DNA of 64,000 nucleotides from Prostheceraeus crozeri (Eukaryota; Platyhelminthes; Polycladida; Euryleptidae). Every line of letters starts with the position of its first letter. Within the stretch, counting starts at the first letter, position 1. Below the pieces are notes generated by a model that worked only from the letters and a program-made list of their open reading frames with translations, ran no database searches and was not told where the DNA came from. A program made the translations under genes and the position numbers. The stretch spans positions 1 to 64,000 of the forward strand of contig CAJQUW010006370.1 of NCBI GenBank assembly GCA_907163375.1, given 5' to 3'. Positions 19,023 through 28,886 of the stretch are shown here, one piece after another.

Positions 19023-19344
19023 GATGAAAGAATGAGTAAATTGAGCGATGTACCTTCCTTTTATACTTTTCCCAACTACCTTGATGAAATGTGAAGTTAG
19101 TATGAAGTTGGGAATGATAGAGTTGAATTCGCCGATTGTTGACGCGCAGCCAGATGCGATTTCCAATACGTGAATGTCTTTTCATATAGAAGTATTTCAA
19201 GTCCTTCATGATATGATGTAGAGATTGAAAATGACGATAAGATAAAACAAACTCTCTTCTCACATTTCCAGTTGAATCTTTGAAATAGACGTTTCGATCA
19301 TGATCCGTTTCAATACGTTGTAGGGAATCTAATTTCCAACTCAT
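18694..19344 (-). CDS. PC4-like paralogue A, with a tail overprinted on the TBP-like gene
   Basis: Residues 1-107 form a compact domain: WKLDSLQRI, NVYFKDSTGN, then FVLSYRHFQSLHHIMKDLKYF, then IGNRIWL, IQLYHSQ and WEKYKRKVHRSIYSFF. It is clearly paralogous to the protein at 19367-19723. The arrangement of strands then a helix starting (T/S)-x-R-(Q/H)-F resembles the ssDNA-binding PC4/p15 coactivator fold (GISL-PEQW-L helix). The remaining 109 residues are serine- and glutamate-rich, probably disordered, and are read through the TBP-like gene in another frame. The PC4 assignment is an inference from pattern; transcription or replication ssDNA binding are both possible. Confidence 0.5.
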   Translation of the reverse strand: MSWKLDSLQRIETDHDRNVYFKDSTGNVRREFVLSYRHFQSLHHIMKDLKYFYMKRHSRIGNRIWLRVNNRRIQLYHSQLHTNFTFHQGSWEKYKRKVHRSIYSFFHHEAPSLHHRQHSPSLQTLHQNRSHNITPTASKQQVLPGPSSNVSGEDEQFTESSTLPKWDCTDSRRPFSFIGAVNALRATKTTTSDMEEGEVCDVESDCGQYGDLYSIE

Positions 19345-19366
19345 GGTGCGTGGTAATCATATCTGA

Positions 19367-19723
19367 TTAAGATTTGCATAGTAGGGCGATGAACTCACGA
19401 CGAATAAATGTCATGATGGAGCGATGTATGTATCTTCTATACTTCTCCCAATTGTATTTGCGAAATGAGAAACAGTTTGCGGAATGAGAATGGTAGATTT
19501 GAATTTCATTTCTGTAATGTTGAAGCCAAACTTGATCACCCAAGGAGATGAATCTTAATGTTTCAAAATATTCCAAATCCCTCATGATATCATTGAGGTT
19601 GACAAATTGTCGCCATGTTAATGTAATTCCTCTTGATGTATGACCATGAGAATTTTTGAAATGTACGTTTCCATCACGATCAACTCTGATATATTGTAGA
19701 GAGTCCAAAATCCAAGTCTTCAT
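19367..19723 (-). CDS. PC4-like paralogue B
   Basis: 118 residues from the ATG at 19723. It has the same block order as paralogue A: WILDSLQYIRVDRDGNVHFKN, RGITLTWRQFVNLNDIMRDL, LGDQVWLQ, IQIYHSH and WEKYRRYIHRSIMTF (each quoted in part). The LT-x-x-Q-F helix start resembles PC4-type coactivators. It ends shortly after the domain, without the tail of paralogue A. The gene is divergent from the plus-strand gene at 19759, with only 35 bases between the two ATGs, so a shared two-way promoter must lie within or beyond this gap. Tandem duplication of one ancestral gene is the likely origin. Confidence 0.55.
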   Translation of the reverse strand: MKTWILDSLQYIRVDRDGNVHFKNSHGHTSRGITLTWRQFVNLNDIMRDLEYFETLRFISLGDQVWLQHYRNEIQIYHSHSANCFSFRKYNWEKYRRYIHRSIMTFIRREFIALLCKS

Positions 19724-19758
19724 GATGTTATGCAAAGTTGCAGATTAGCAATATAAAA

Positions 19759-21156
19759 ATGTCGTTTTATCATATTTTGCTTAGCAATGCGGCTACAAAG
19801 AGATTTACTAGCAATCGAGCCGCACTCTTTTCTACTCCCATTGATCATGCACAACAGCTAAATGGGAATTGGGAAGTGGGTGTCACTCAACTTGTTTATA
19901 GCAACTGTGTCTATACTTTTGATCATGAGGTGATGACTATTAATATGAGGCGTACAGCTGCTTATCAATGTGAAAAGGGGTGCCGAATATACATTCCACA
20001 GTGGCCAAAGAAAGATCTCTTATCATGTAAAAAGTTTATATATGATTTCTTGAATAAAGCGTGTAAACATATTGTCCAATTTACTCCGCACAATGATGAT
20101 TATAATTATGTACATCATGTAGTTGAGAAAGATTGGATTGTTGGTTTAAGTCCAAGTTTAAGAAATGATTTAGGCTACCTCGCTAGCGCCTTAACAAGCT
20201 ATGATAATTTTAACGTTAATTACCACATAAGTGGTCATAAACAGTTAATATATCGAGAGGAAGCTTATTATGTAGATCTTATTCCAAGAAATGAGAAGAC
20301 GTTGGTGAAGAAGATTGTGATTAAGCCAAGAAAGACAAACATGACTCCTGAAACATTATTGAAGAAATTTAATTATCTCCTTCGAGTTGATGACAAACAA
20401 GTGGCAACATTGACTTATATTAAATCATCTAATCATATTGCAATAAGCAAATTAAATGATGATGATCTAGTATTAGTTTGTTCAAAAGATTTTCATCAGT
20501 TCTTACGACATCGTTCTGCAGCTGTTCATGGAAAATCTGATATGCAACATTTACCATGTGAAAGGTCAAATCAATTTGATACAGAATGGGCCGTATCTTT
20601 ATACAGAAAGTGTGTAGAGCCTTTTGGTGGTTTCTTACATGAAACAAGAGTGTTGATGCCTCGCATTATTACTTCGGTTAAATTGGTTGTAGATTATTTA
20701 AATGAAGTGATTAATGAGCAACATATTTCATTTTCTGAAAAAGAAGGTACTTTGTCTCTCACTATAAATGGAAAAGGTATTGAACTAATTATGGATAAAA
20801 CTCTAATGGACATTTTGGGTTTTGATCAAAATATCTTTAAAAGTGGTACTGTAACCAAAGCTAGCGCAGACATGTCGCTATCGCGTCGTATTAACTATTT
20901 TCAGATATATTCCAATATTGGTGAAGATGTACGTGTGGGAGATGTTGAAGCTCCATTGCTAGCAATGATACCATACCAGCCAAAAAGCTGCAGTATTTTA
21001 TCTGAGCATACTTTCAAGAAAGTGCATTATACAAAGCTGAAATCAAACTACATCCCACAAATTGATATTGCCATTTATGATGATGCTGGTGCGTTGATTC
21101 CTTTTCATAAAGATGCTGTGACAAGTATTACACTCCATTTCCGAATGAAGAGTTAA
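19759..21156 (+). CDS. Polinton conserved protein with GNWEVGV domain, copy 1
   Basis: A protein of about 465 residues starting MSFYHILLSNAATKRF, followed by LNGNWEVGVTQLVYSN. The pattern LxSNAxxxxFxxN then L-G-WEVG(V/L) at the N-terminus is found again in the next gene and is a recurrent feature of large proteins in animal Polintons. The middle repeats a similar motif around RVLMPRIITSVKLVVDYLN and LMDILGFDQNIF. It is probably a virion component (minor capsid, vertex or fibre), but no established function can be named from the sequence. The first ATG in frame is at 19759. Confidence 0.55.
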   Translation: MSFYHILLSNAATKRFTSNRAALFSTPIDHAQQLNGNWEVGVTQLVYSNCVYTFDHEVMTINMRRTAAYQCEKGCRIYIPQWPKKDLLSCKKFIYDFLNKACKHIVQFTPHNDDYNYVHHVVEKDWIVGLSPSLRNDLGYLASALTSYDNFNVNYHISGHKQLIYREEAYYVDLIPRNEKTLVKKIVIKPRKTNMTPETLLKKFNYLLRVDDKQVATLTYIKSSNHIAISKLNDDDLVLVCSKDFHQFLRHRSAAVHGKSDMQHLPCERSNQFDTEWAVSLYRKCVEPFGGFLHETRVLMPRIITSVKLVVDYLNEVINEQHISFSEKEGTLSLTINGKGIELIMDKTLMDILGFDQNIFKSGTVTKASADMSLSRRINYFQIYSNIGEDVRVGDVEAPLLAMIPYQPKSCSILSEHTFKKVHYTKLKSNYIPQIDIAIYDDAGALIPFHKDAVTSITLHFRMKS

Positions 21157-21195
21157 TGCAAAAGTATGCTAATATATTTTTCCAATGTGAATAAT

Positions 21196-22716
21196 ATGGA
21201 AAGTGAAAATAAGGACTCGTTTCTAATCTACTTGCCCAGTAATGCTTCTATGAATAAATTTCCCAAAAATAAACCATCAGACTATCGAGTAGAATTAAAT
21301 CGGCCACTGCATTTAGAAGGTGAATGGGAAGTTGGCGTTTCTAGTATTTGCTATGATAGCAATATTCAGAATGTGAATGATTTGGAAGAAATGATATTGA
21401 CTCCTCGCACCCATGATGGAATAACGATGAATAATGCATTTCAGTTCCCATACAATTTAACATCAGATGGAAAGTGGAACTATGAATGGATTCAGATAAA
21501 ATCAGATTCTTATGAGCCATTTGGGAATGAGAAAATTATTAAGGCATTCAACAGTGGTAATACTTCCATCATGAAGAATAAAAATCAGAAAGCTTATGAG
21601 TTTACTATCTATCATTGGAGTGGGAGACAGTTCCTCCGCTTTCATTCTTTTACTAAAGGTCTTACACTGAGGTTGGATAGTGAATTCTATCCACATCTTG
21701 GTTTTGGTCATGGACTACATCTAACGTCAATTGCTACTGCAAATGTTAAAAAAGTTTATTCAACTCGAATCAACAAATTTCATTATAGATTTAAAATATT
21801 TGATGAAGATGTTGTAGAATGCGAAGAACGCATCATTTTGAAAAAGCGTGGTGTTCAACCTTTATCACTTATTGAGTTAGTAAAACGATGGAATGAGACT
21901 GTGGGTAAGAAGTATGGAGAGAAAATTATGGCGGACAAAAATAAGTTGGTTATTCAGAAATATAATGACAAACTTACAGTTTATTTCTCTCCAACCTTGC
22001 GTCATTTTGTAAGACATCCAACACCTATTATTGGAAGCGGTCTGGTGTATGGTTCTCATGAATATCACACTAAAGCTGATTCAGTTAATGATGAATGGTG
22101 GGTGGACATCTATGGCGATCGCATCAAGAAAATTTACCAGTCTTATGAAGAATCTAAAGTTGCTATCAATATAATGCCGCGTCTATATCATACAGTTGAA
22201 AGCTTCATTCATGTAGTAAATCCTTATATACAACAGAAGTTGAAGCATGTGATGAAAAGTAAATATGATGTAAAGACACACCACATTTCGTTTTCAATTG
22301 AAAAACAACGCGTTGTTCTGAAACTGGGTGATGACATTCAATGTCAATTGAGTAAAAATTTGAAAAAACTCTTTGGCTTTTCAATGCTACAAACTGTGTT
22401 TGCTGCTGCGCATACGATTGGTATAGAAACACCAATGACACTTGATAAACATGAACAACACCTTAACATTCAAAGTGATTTGATTTTACCTATTTCTGTT
22501 GGCGAGAAAAAAGAATACATTTTACGTGATTTCATTCATGATAAAGACGCTTCATATGGAATAGTCGAGAAGATGTTTGAATCTATTTTCTATCATCCCG
22601 TCGTCAAACAAACTATACCCTCTATTGCTATCAAAATTACCAATGGTTTACAAGAGTGTATCCATGTGAAAGATACTAAATCCCTCGTAACTTTAGTGTT
22701 TCGGAAAACAAAGTGA
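21196..22716 (+). CDS. Polinton conserved protein with GEWEVGV domain, copy 2
   Basis: About 506 residues from ATG 21196 (an upstream in-frame ATG at 21166 would add ten). It opens SFLIYLPSNASMNKFPKN, then LHLEGEWEVGVSSICYDSN, so it is a diverged paralogue of the gene just upstream. Other shared blocks are the FRHFVRHPTP-like segment, NIMPRLYHTVESFIHVVNPY, and LKKLFGFS near the end. It is the last gene of the plus-strand structural block and converges with PolB. Two paralogues with the same layout suggest homologous but specialised virion parts. Confidence 0.55.
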   Translation: MESENKDSFLIYLPSNASMNKFPKNKPSDYRVELNRPLHLEGEWEVGVSSICYDSNIQNVNDLEEMILTPRTHDGITMNNAFQFPYNLTSDGKWNYEWIQIKSDSYEPFGNEKIIKAFNSGNTSIMKNKNQKAYEFTIYHWSGRQFLRFHSFTKGLTLRLDSEFYPHLGFGHGLHLTSIATANVKKVYSTRINKFHYRFKIFDEDVVECEERIILKKRGVQPLSLIELVKRWNETVGKKYGEKIMADKNKLVIQKYNDKLTVYFSPTLRHFVRHPTPIIGSGLVYGSHEYHTKADSVNDEWWVDIYGDRIKKIYQSYEESKVAINIMPRLYHTVESFIHVVNPYIQQKLKHVMKSKYDVKTHHISFSIEKQRVVLKLGDDIQCQLSKNLKKLFGFSMLQTVFAAAHTIGIETPMTLDKHEQHLNIQSDLILPISVGEKKEYILRDFIHDKDASYGIVEKMFESIFYHPVVKQTIPSIAIKITNGLQECIHVKDTKSLVTLVFRKTK

Positions 22717-22895
22717 AGTCATTGTGATATGTTTATTGAAATAAAAATATGTATATGAAAAAGTCTTTTCACAGATATAGGGGGAATGGGCTGACTGTAG
22801 GCATATATTCACAAGGAAGAAACGATCTCATGCGATACATAAAACAACCATGTATATCTACAAAAAGCAACATCAAAATACTGAGTTAAAGTTGA

Positions 22896-25800
22896 TTATG
22901 TCAATACATCTCCTGAATGTGGTAGCGTGAGTTTTATTCTTTTGGGTGGAGGTATGTTTGTGTCAGGATGTCCATGTGGAAGAGATGTGTTATGTCCTAT
23001 CCAACACCTCTTATCCTCCCATGCTGAAAGTGCTCGTTTCTTGAACGTGTACGTTTTCACAGTATGAACTTGAGATTTTAAGATTGTCATATTGACAAAC
23101 GTTATAGTTTTATTTTTATAGGCCTTCTTATAGGACCGATGTTTCATTTTATGAACAATGGATTTTGATATACTTTTAGCACGCTTAATACTATCTGCAC
23201 ATTCTTTTAGTTTCATGGAATACATTTTAGGACGGAGGAGAATCATTTCATCTATTTCCTTTCCTGCTGTTTCATCCTTAAAACAACCAAGTTTGGCTTT
23301 ATTCTGTATGGAATAGAGTGGATGAGTGGGATTGTAGTTAGATGTATCGAAATATTTTTCTAATGACTTACCTACTTCATTAAAATTTAAATCTTTTTGA
23401 GTGGTAATTCCTAAAAAGAAACTATCTGTATCACCACCCAGCAAGCGAACCTCTTTTACGAGAGGGCATGGTTTTAATATTTTGTAGAAGAGTTGATACA
23501 TTTCAAGCTTGGAATAATCTAAAACGGCTTGCCCAATATAGATGGGTTTGCACAACTCAACTTCTGATTTAATCATTTTAACACCTACAAGATCCTCATC
23601 GATGATGTCTCTATCAATGAAAAGAGGTGATGAGGTCAATTTGTGATATTTTTGTTCATCAACGACTAGTTTGTAATTCATACGTTTTCTAACATCCTCC
23701 ATGGTCTTTCCGAATAGACTATTATTCTTATATTTATAAAAATCCTTTTCAAAATTATTTTGGGCGAGTGCACGTTTTTGACTGTTACTATCTATGTAGG
23801 GTTTGAGGAAGGCTTTCTGTCTAAATTTGATAATGCGGTGAACTGACTTTAGAAGCATACCCATTTCTAAATAGAATTTTAATATGCAGAAGTGTACGAG
23901 ATAATTTTTCTTATCATATTGGGTGAGTAAAAGTTTGCGGCATGGTTTGTACCTTGGCTGTCCACACTCTGTTAAGTTATTATGAAATTGTGACATGAAT
24001 GGTGAAAACATATCTTCAGTCACTTCGCCAGATTCAGGTGCGAGTGGGAAATCAGCAGTTTTATTTTTAATACTATTTGGATAAATCAAATCCACTTCAA
24101 AATAATATCCCCAATCACCTTCATCTGGAATATTCAGTATGTTTGAAGGGTTGGAGTAATACTCAAGCTCATTTTGATTTAACCAACTAAACTCGGAATG
24201 AGGTAGTGGTTTAGACAGTGAACTGCCATATAAATTATTTTGGTCATAGTACTTTAGGTGGATATGATCATCACCTACTGTTTCAGATTTTATATGATGT
24301 TTATTTACAAATGTGAGACCACCGCGTATTCCGCGCTCAAATATATTATACATCTCCGGGTCTTGTAAGAGATGAATGGTCTCACCAGTCATTTTAAAGG
24401 CTGATTTAAAGGACATGGCTGGTAGACTGACAAAGTGGATAGGATCTAATTTGTCTTCTTCTAATGCCACTCGTCGAAACTCCTGAAAGACATCAGCCAG
24501 CAAAATGACATCTAATTCTAAGTAAGCGATCATATAATCGCCAAACGTTTTACAATTAAATTTTAACCATGCCTCTTGAGCATGTTCATAGTCCTCTACT
24601 GGACAATCTTCACCCGTCAAATCGTTTTTGAATTTGTCAATGGAAGGAAGGGTTGTTTCATTTAGTTTAGACATTGAGCTAAAATACGCATAAGGAAAGA
24701 CTCCTTTGCGAGTGATTATTTCATCCGTTAAGTTTGGATAGTGTTTCTTCAAAGTTTGACTATGGGGAAGAAACTTGAGATTACGAACGAGAGAAGCTAG
24801 TGACGCTGACATGAATTGAAATGAATCTAAAAATTTTATTTCGAAGAAGACTGTCTTATTTTCTTTAGTTTTATCTACTGGTACTTTTGCTGTCATTGCC
24901 ATGAATTTTTCTCTCGTTTGTGCTATTACATTAAACTGCCACGATTTCATCTGGCTCAACCCTCCTTTTATGAGCATATGACTGTCATAGCCCTTAAAGT
25001 TATGAAAAATGACGGGTAGTACACGACGTCTCAACCTAAGTGAAAAGTTACATTTGGAGCAGAGTGCGTTTCTAAATTTACCAGTGATGTGATCATGATC
25101 ACGCACTTTCTTAATTTTATCGTCATCAAACGTTTTATGACATTTAGGACAGGATGTGCAACTTTCAAATTTTTGTTTGTCTTCATCTGACATATGTAGT
25201 GACTTACGCTGCAATTGGGAATCATATGATTGTTGAAATTTTGCAGCTTTATCGAGAAATTCTAGAAATTTTGAAATGCAATCTTCACCTTGCCAAGTAT
25301 GCATTTTGTTTTGTCTATTCCTAAAGTGGTCATGCCATACTTCATAGCAGGATATGGCTGCTGGCTTGTGGATGATATCATCAATGTAGCATTCTATGTC
25401 TGCGTAAATGACACGCAGGGGACTTAATTCGTCACCATTATCCCTATGTGAAAATATTTTATCTTTGGGCATGCGTTCCATTTGTAATTTACCTCGCTTG
25501 CACCATTCATAGTGAGTTTCAAATTTATCTTTACTCCAAAATGAGCGGATGCAGCGGTCGCATACAAAATGTTCACCTCTTTTAGAGTGCCCCAAGTGAG
25601 TGTACAAGCGAGAGATTTTGGGAATACCACAGTAGTGCCATTCCTCGCTATCATCTTGTTTTACTAATAAGAGGTTGACTACACGTTCATAACAAGTTGA
25701 ACGTGAATTATAGCGGGCACCCTTCAACCCCTTCTCCCACACGTGAACGACAATTTTAATCTTATTAAGTTTTTCGAACGTTTCTACATCTTTGATTTTC

Positions 25801-26870
25801 ATGTTGTTACTATCACAACCTTCAAAGTCTAGTTCATCCTCCCACTGTCTATAGCTATAGGTGCGATCTCGATGCGCGTTGATATCATTATAGTGAAGGA
25901 TGGATAGGACTGCATATTTGAAACACTGTGATTTACAATCAACATTGATGACAGCTTTCTTATTATACAACGTTTTTGGAAGTTTAAATGTGCCTCGAGC
26001 TGCATGACTTTCTAATAGGGAAATTTTGAATATGGCTGAGTCCACACCATCAAAAATGAGAGCGCTGTCGCGTTGATTGAATTTATCTACATTTGATTTT
26101 AAACATTGAATGTGAAAATTTAGCCAAGACTCGCAGTCTACAACTTCGGTTGCGGAAGAGGAAGGAACATGAAACTGTATTCTCTCCGTCACTTGACCCG
26201 TTTGAAAATCTATTTTAATATATTTTAGTTTAAGGTAGATGAGCGCCTTCATTCTAAAATTGTCTAAATTATTGAAGAGCGCTTCGATAATGTTAGAATT
26301 TTGAAGGAGCCACTCAGGAAAATCTACCATTTGAGTATTGGACTCCATGCAGTAGTCGCGTACTAAATTATTATGTGAAACATTAATGAGGGAGATGGTA
26401 GAGGTACCGTTGGTGTAGTGATCATTTGCATGCGTGTGTTGAAGTCTGTGCGAAGATCGCTGAAAGTGACTATCAAAAGAAAGAGGGCACAAATCGCAAG
26501 GAAAGGAGATGTCATCGTCAGAATCAACTTCACCTCCGGAGATTGACGCCGCTTTGCGTTGACACACACGTTGTTTGATGTGTCGAAGGAGACTGTGCTT
26601 CCTTGTAAACATATGTCCGCAGTCGGCACATTCCCACTCGTTGCCTTGCCGCGAGAGTCCTGAGCTGGAACTCACATCACCTGAAAGAGAAATCATTCTT
26701 TCATCTCTGTTCAAGCCTCAGTGTAGTGTTACAACCTACCTTGACTCAATAACTCTAAACTTTCCTCGAGAAGAGAGGGCGTTGGTGATGAAGTTGATGC
26801 CTGAAATTGAGGAAGATGCTATTAGTCACACGTTTGAGGGAGATGAGAGAGGAAATCTTTAACTTACCAT
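22896..26870 (-). CDS. Protein-primed family B DNA polymerase with N-terminal zinc fingers
   Basis: The main frame is over 1,250 residues. Residue positions below count from the ATG at 26714. Near the N-terminus are two C2H2-type fingers (CADCGHMF...H...C and CDLCPLSF...H...H). A CPKC...RDHDHITGKFRNALCSKCN block near 520-550 is an endonuclease VII-like zinc motif common in Polinton polymerases. 3'-5' exonuclease motifs: YADIECY (about 438), HNFKGYDSH (about 575), YLELDVILLAD (about 733). Polymerase motifs: YYDQNNLYG (about 824), KYKNNSLFG (about 994), GGDTDSFF (about 1093). The start appears to use an ATG at 26868-26870 followed at once by GTAAGT, a short exon at 26740-26800 and the main exon from 26680, with introns of 67 and 59 bp. 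This mirrors the left-end gene. It replicates the element's DNA. Confidence 0.9.
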
Positions 26871-27095
26871 TTTAATGAAATATGATCAGACAGAATAATA
26901 GTCAAAGAGAGAGATCGTGCGTTCGTCACTTGTATGATTCACAGATTAAATGAAATGACCTGAATGTCACTTTGCTTATATACTTTCATCCTCTTCATTC
27001 ATTGGATGTTCATTCTGATTGGCTGCTTGTGTATACTTAAGAATAGGAAAAATGTTAAAGTTATCATTATTCAAAGTCAGCATTTCAAAGACAAC
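26868..27095. promoter_or_regulatory. Bidirectional promoter between PolB and the 27.1-kb gene
   Basis: Around 26975-26983 the plus strand reads CTTATATAC, which is TATATAAG on the minus strand, the orientation of PolB, and TATATA for the plus-strand gene. On the minus strand the leader repeats that of the left-end gene: GAATCATACAAGTGACGAAC, CGCAC, a CTCTCTCT run, then an AAAATG start followed by GTAAGT. A GATTGGCTG box (inverse CCAAT) lies near 27017. One spot therefore probably serves both directions. Confidence 0.65.
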
Positions 27096-27533
27096 ATGAC
27101 AAGTCCTCCAACAACACCAAATACCGCATTGGAGTTCTCCTCTCCATATACATCAGCAAAGGTGCTCGTTACACCAAATGCACCAAGAAAGGCGAAGGTG
27201 GAGAAGACATACAATCTCGACAATATACGAAAGTTATCATTATCGGAGGAGGATGAAGAGGAGTTGCCCGACCTAACAGGCATACGGTGGAAATATTTAC
27301 AATATGATGCCGAAGGGGTGATGGAGATGACCAGCAAGTCGCACTTGCATCAAATATGGGAGTGGTACACCCCTAACTCCCAACCGCGAACCGTGGCGGA
27401 GTGGGCGTACATTGAGAAAGTGAGGGACGCTGCAGAAGAACGTTTAAAGCAGCTCAACTGTTTTTGTGATCTATGTGAAGCCAGACTCTGGGACGATATT
27501 GACGATGAAGACCTTTTGAAATACATGCCATAA
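27096..27533 (+). CDS. Polinton accessory protein, acidic centre and CxxC
   Basis: The ATG at 27096 follows the TATA-like site by about 115 bases and gives 145 residues. An earlier in-frame ATG at 26964 would add a hydrophobic stretch, but it lies upstream of the TATA box. The protein has a threonine/proline-rich start (MTSPPTTPNTALEF), an acidic stretch (LSLSEEDEEELPDL), a middle QIWEWYTPNSQPRTV, and a C-terminal NCFCDLCEARLWDD with a possible metal-binding pair. I do not recognise the family. It is divergent from PolB, and its stop is followed at 27534 by AATAAATG, a likely polyadenylation signal. Confidence 0.55.
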   Translation: MTSPPTTPNTALEFSSPYTSAKVLVTPNAPRKAKVEKTYNLDNIRKLSLSEEDEEELPDLTGIRWKYLQYDAEGVMEMTSKSHLHQIWEWYTPNSQPRTVAEWAYIEKVRDAAEERLKQLNCFCDLCEARLWDDIDDEDLLKYMP

Positions 27534-27591
27534 TAAATGTTTATTTCGTATTATCTTTGCTTTCATACTGACTTACTTGAATGGGGTTTTA

Positions 27592-27990
27592 GTGAATAAT
27601 TTAACCATGTATACTTTTTCATTTGGAAATAGTAGCACGCTTAGTTTAACTTGTAAATCTTATAACATTTCATATGGACGATGATGGTAGATGAAATAGT
27701 GTCAAATAAATTAAGATAGCTTACACTTCTGATACAGGGATAGCAATCGACTGCGATCCATGTGTAAAGAGCTTGTTAGACTACGGATGGGCTTAAGTGG
27801 ATGATTTAACCATGTATACTTTTTCATTTGGAAATAGTAGCACGCTTAGTCTAACTTGTAAATCTTAAAACATTTCATATGGACGATGATGGTAGATAAA
27901 ATAGTGTCAAATAAATTAAGATAGCTTACACTTCTGATACAGGGATAGCAATCGACTGCGATCCATATGTAAAGAGCTTGTTAGACTACG
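27592..27990. repeat. Two-unit tandem repeat, about 200 bp each, inside the Polinton
   Basis: Units starting near 27597 and 27803 both read TTTAACCATGTATACTTTTT and run through TAGTAGCACGCTTAG, GGACGATGATGGTAGAT, CAGGGATAGCAATCGACTGC and GAGCTTGTTAGACTACGGA. They are nearly identical, so the duplication is recent. The string CAGGGATAGCAATCGACTGC recurs once more near 28830, just outside the second ribozyme repeat. No frame is conserved across the units. The stretch 27991-28333 has no supported gene. Confidence 0.75.
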
Positions 27991-28333
27991 GAAGAGAGAA
28001 GTGTGTTATGTTGCGTGTGGCGCGTGAGTGTCCTCCCATTTCATTCCATTCATCAATTCGTCTCATTGATAGAGACAGGTAGAACTCATGGTTCTCATAA
28101 CGTATGCAATGGAAAGTTTTAGGCAACCTTCGACAGTTGGCTAAATGTCGCCCTGGCGCGAATGCATACTACGTTGAGACAGAGGCAATCACTTGCAAAC
28201 ATGACGCAGAGAGGTTTAACAAGATTGACCATTGCCGAATGTCCCTTGCGGTATACATAGCTACGGGTTTCACCGCCGCCCTTTACAGGAACGCCCGTCG
28301 AAAGGAAGTATTACACCGAACTTCATTTGCAAC

Positions 28334-28474
28334 GTTCAAGTTGACTGATAGCAGATTCAACTAAATGATAGTATTCGCCAGTCCGAAGACTGCCCAGGGC
28401 AAACCGCGAGGAGGTTCTATCATGTCTTGCCCCATGGTGGCCCTTAAGAGAGCCGATGGTTCGTTCTCGGGAGT
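28334..28474 (-). repeat. Ribozyme-bearing repeat, copy 1
   Basis: The first of three near-identical blocks of about 141 bp (others at 28857-28998 and 29331-29472). Read on the minus strand, each holds about 40 bases of conserved leader, an HDV-like ribozyme of 69 bases and a trailing hairpin (AAGTTGA, CTG-CTAT-CAG, TCAACTT). Each block begins within about 20 bases of the end of a minus-strand reading frame or its last exon. Confidence 0.85.
28365..28433 (-). ncRNA. HDV-like self-cleaving ribozyme, copy 1
   Basis: The minus-strand RNA folds into the nested double pseudoknot of hepatitis delta virus ribozymes. P1: GGGGCAA with UUGCCCU, including the G.U wobble at the cleavage site. P2: AUGAUAG with CUAUCAU. 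P3: ACC with GGU around the loop UCCUCGC, which is the same as in HDV. J1.1/4: GGGCA, giving the P1.1 pairs. P4: AGUC-UUCG-GACU with a stable UUCG tetraloop. J4/2: GGCGAAU, holding the catalytic cytosine (C75 in HDV). Cleavage is expected just 5' of the base at 28433, about 51 bases after the stop codon of the gene at 28485-28739. Confidence 0.9.
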
Positions 28475-28484
28475 AACAAGATGA

Positions 28485-28739
28485 CTATTGGCTTGAATAG
28501 TCAATGGGTATGACGGTTAGGTTGTCATAGACCCTATACCGCCGAGGTCGTACTGGTGCATCTGGCACCTTTCGGATGCGAGTGGTATTTGGAGTCCACA
28601 CCCCATCCGTCCAAACGATCCTCTTGATCTTCCCCTTCTTCTCATCCTCCTCATCCCACTCGTCGAGGATGACGAACTCGGGAATGCCGTTGTCTTCATC
28701 AGTGAAGACGGGAATGTTGTCGGTAGATGTCGCTTCCAT
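28485..28739 (-). CDS. Small acidic accessory protein upstream of ribozyme 1
   Basis: 84 residues starting MEATSTDNIPVF, acidic in the middle (DEWDEEDEKKGK), then IKRIVWTDGVWTPNT and a basic VRPRRYRVYDN. I do not recognise a family. A TATATAAA box on the minus strand ends 41 bases before the ATG, so the leader must be very short. The stop codon lies about 11 bases before the ribozyme-bearing repeat. TATA box, short gene and ribozyme together form a compact cassette repeated next to it with a different gene. Confidence 0.6.
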   Translation of the reverse strand: MEATSTDNIPVFTDEDNGIPEFVILDEWDEEDEKKGKIKRIVWTDGVWTPNTTRIRKVPDAPVRPRRYRVYDNLTVIPIDYSSQ

Positions 28740-28779
28740 CGTGACTTCAAATTGAATGAGAAGCGCTACAATCTTCTGG

Positions 28780-28788
28780 TTTATATAG
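28780..28788 (-). promoter_or_regulatory. TATA box of the 28.5-kb gene
   Basis: Minus-strand CTATATAAA about 41 bases upstream of the ATG at 28739. It lies between that gene and ribozyme copy 2, as in the neighbouring cassette. Confidence 0.7.
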
Positions 28789-28886
28789 GGTTTTCAACAA
28801 TGAATTGCTCAACAGCGAATCAGAATGCTTCAGGGATAGCAATCGACTGCATAATGTTCAAGTTGACTGATAGCAGATTCAACTTA

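Noticed and set aside
28104-28364. An 86-residue plus-strand frame
   Set aside because: It runs into the ribozyme repeat, is antisense to that gene block and has no recognisable features.
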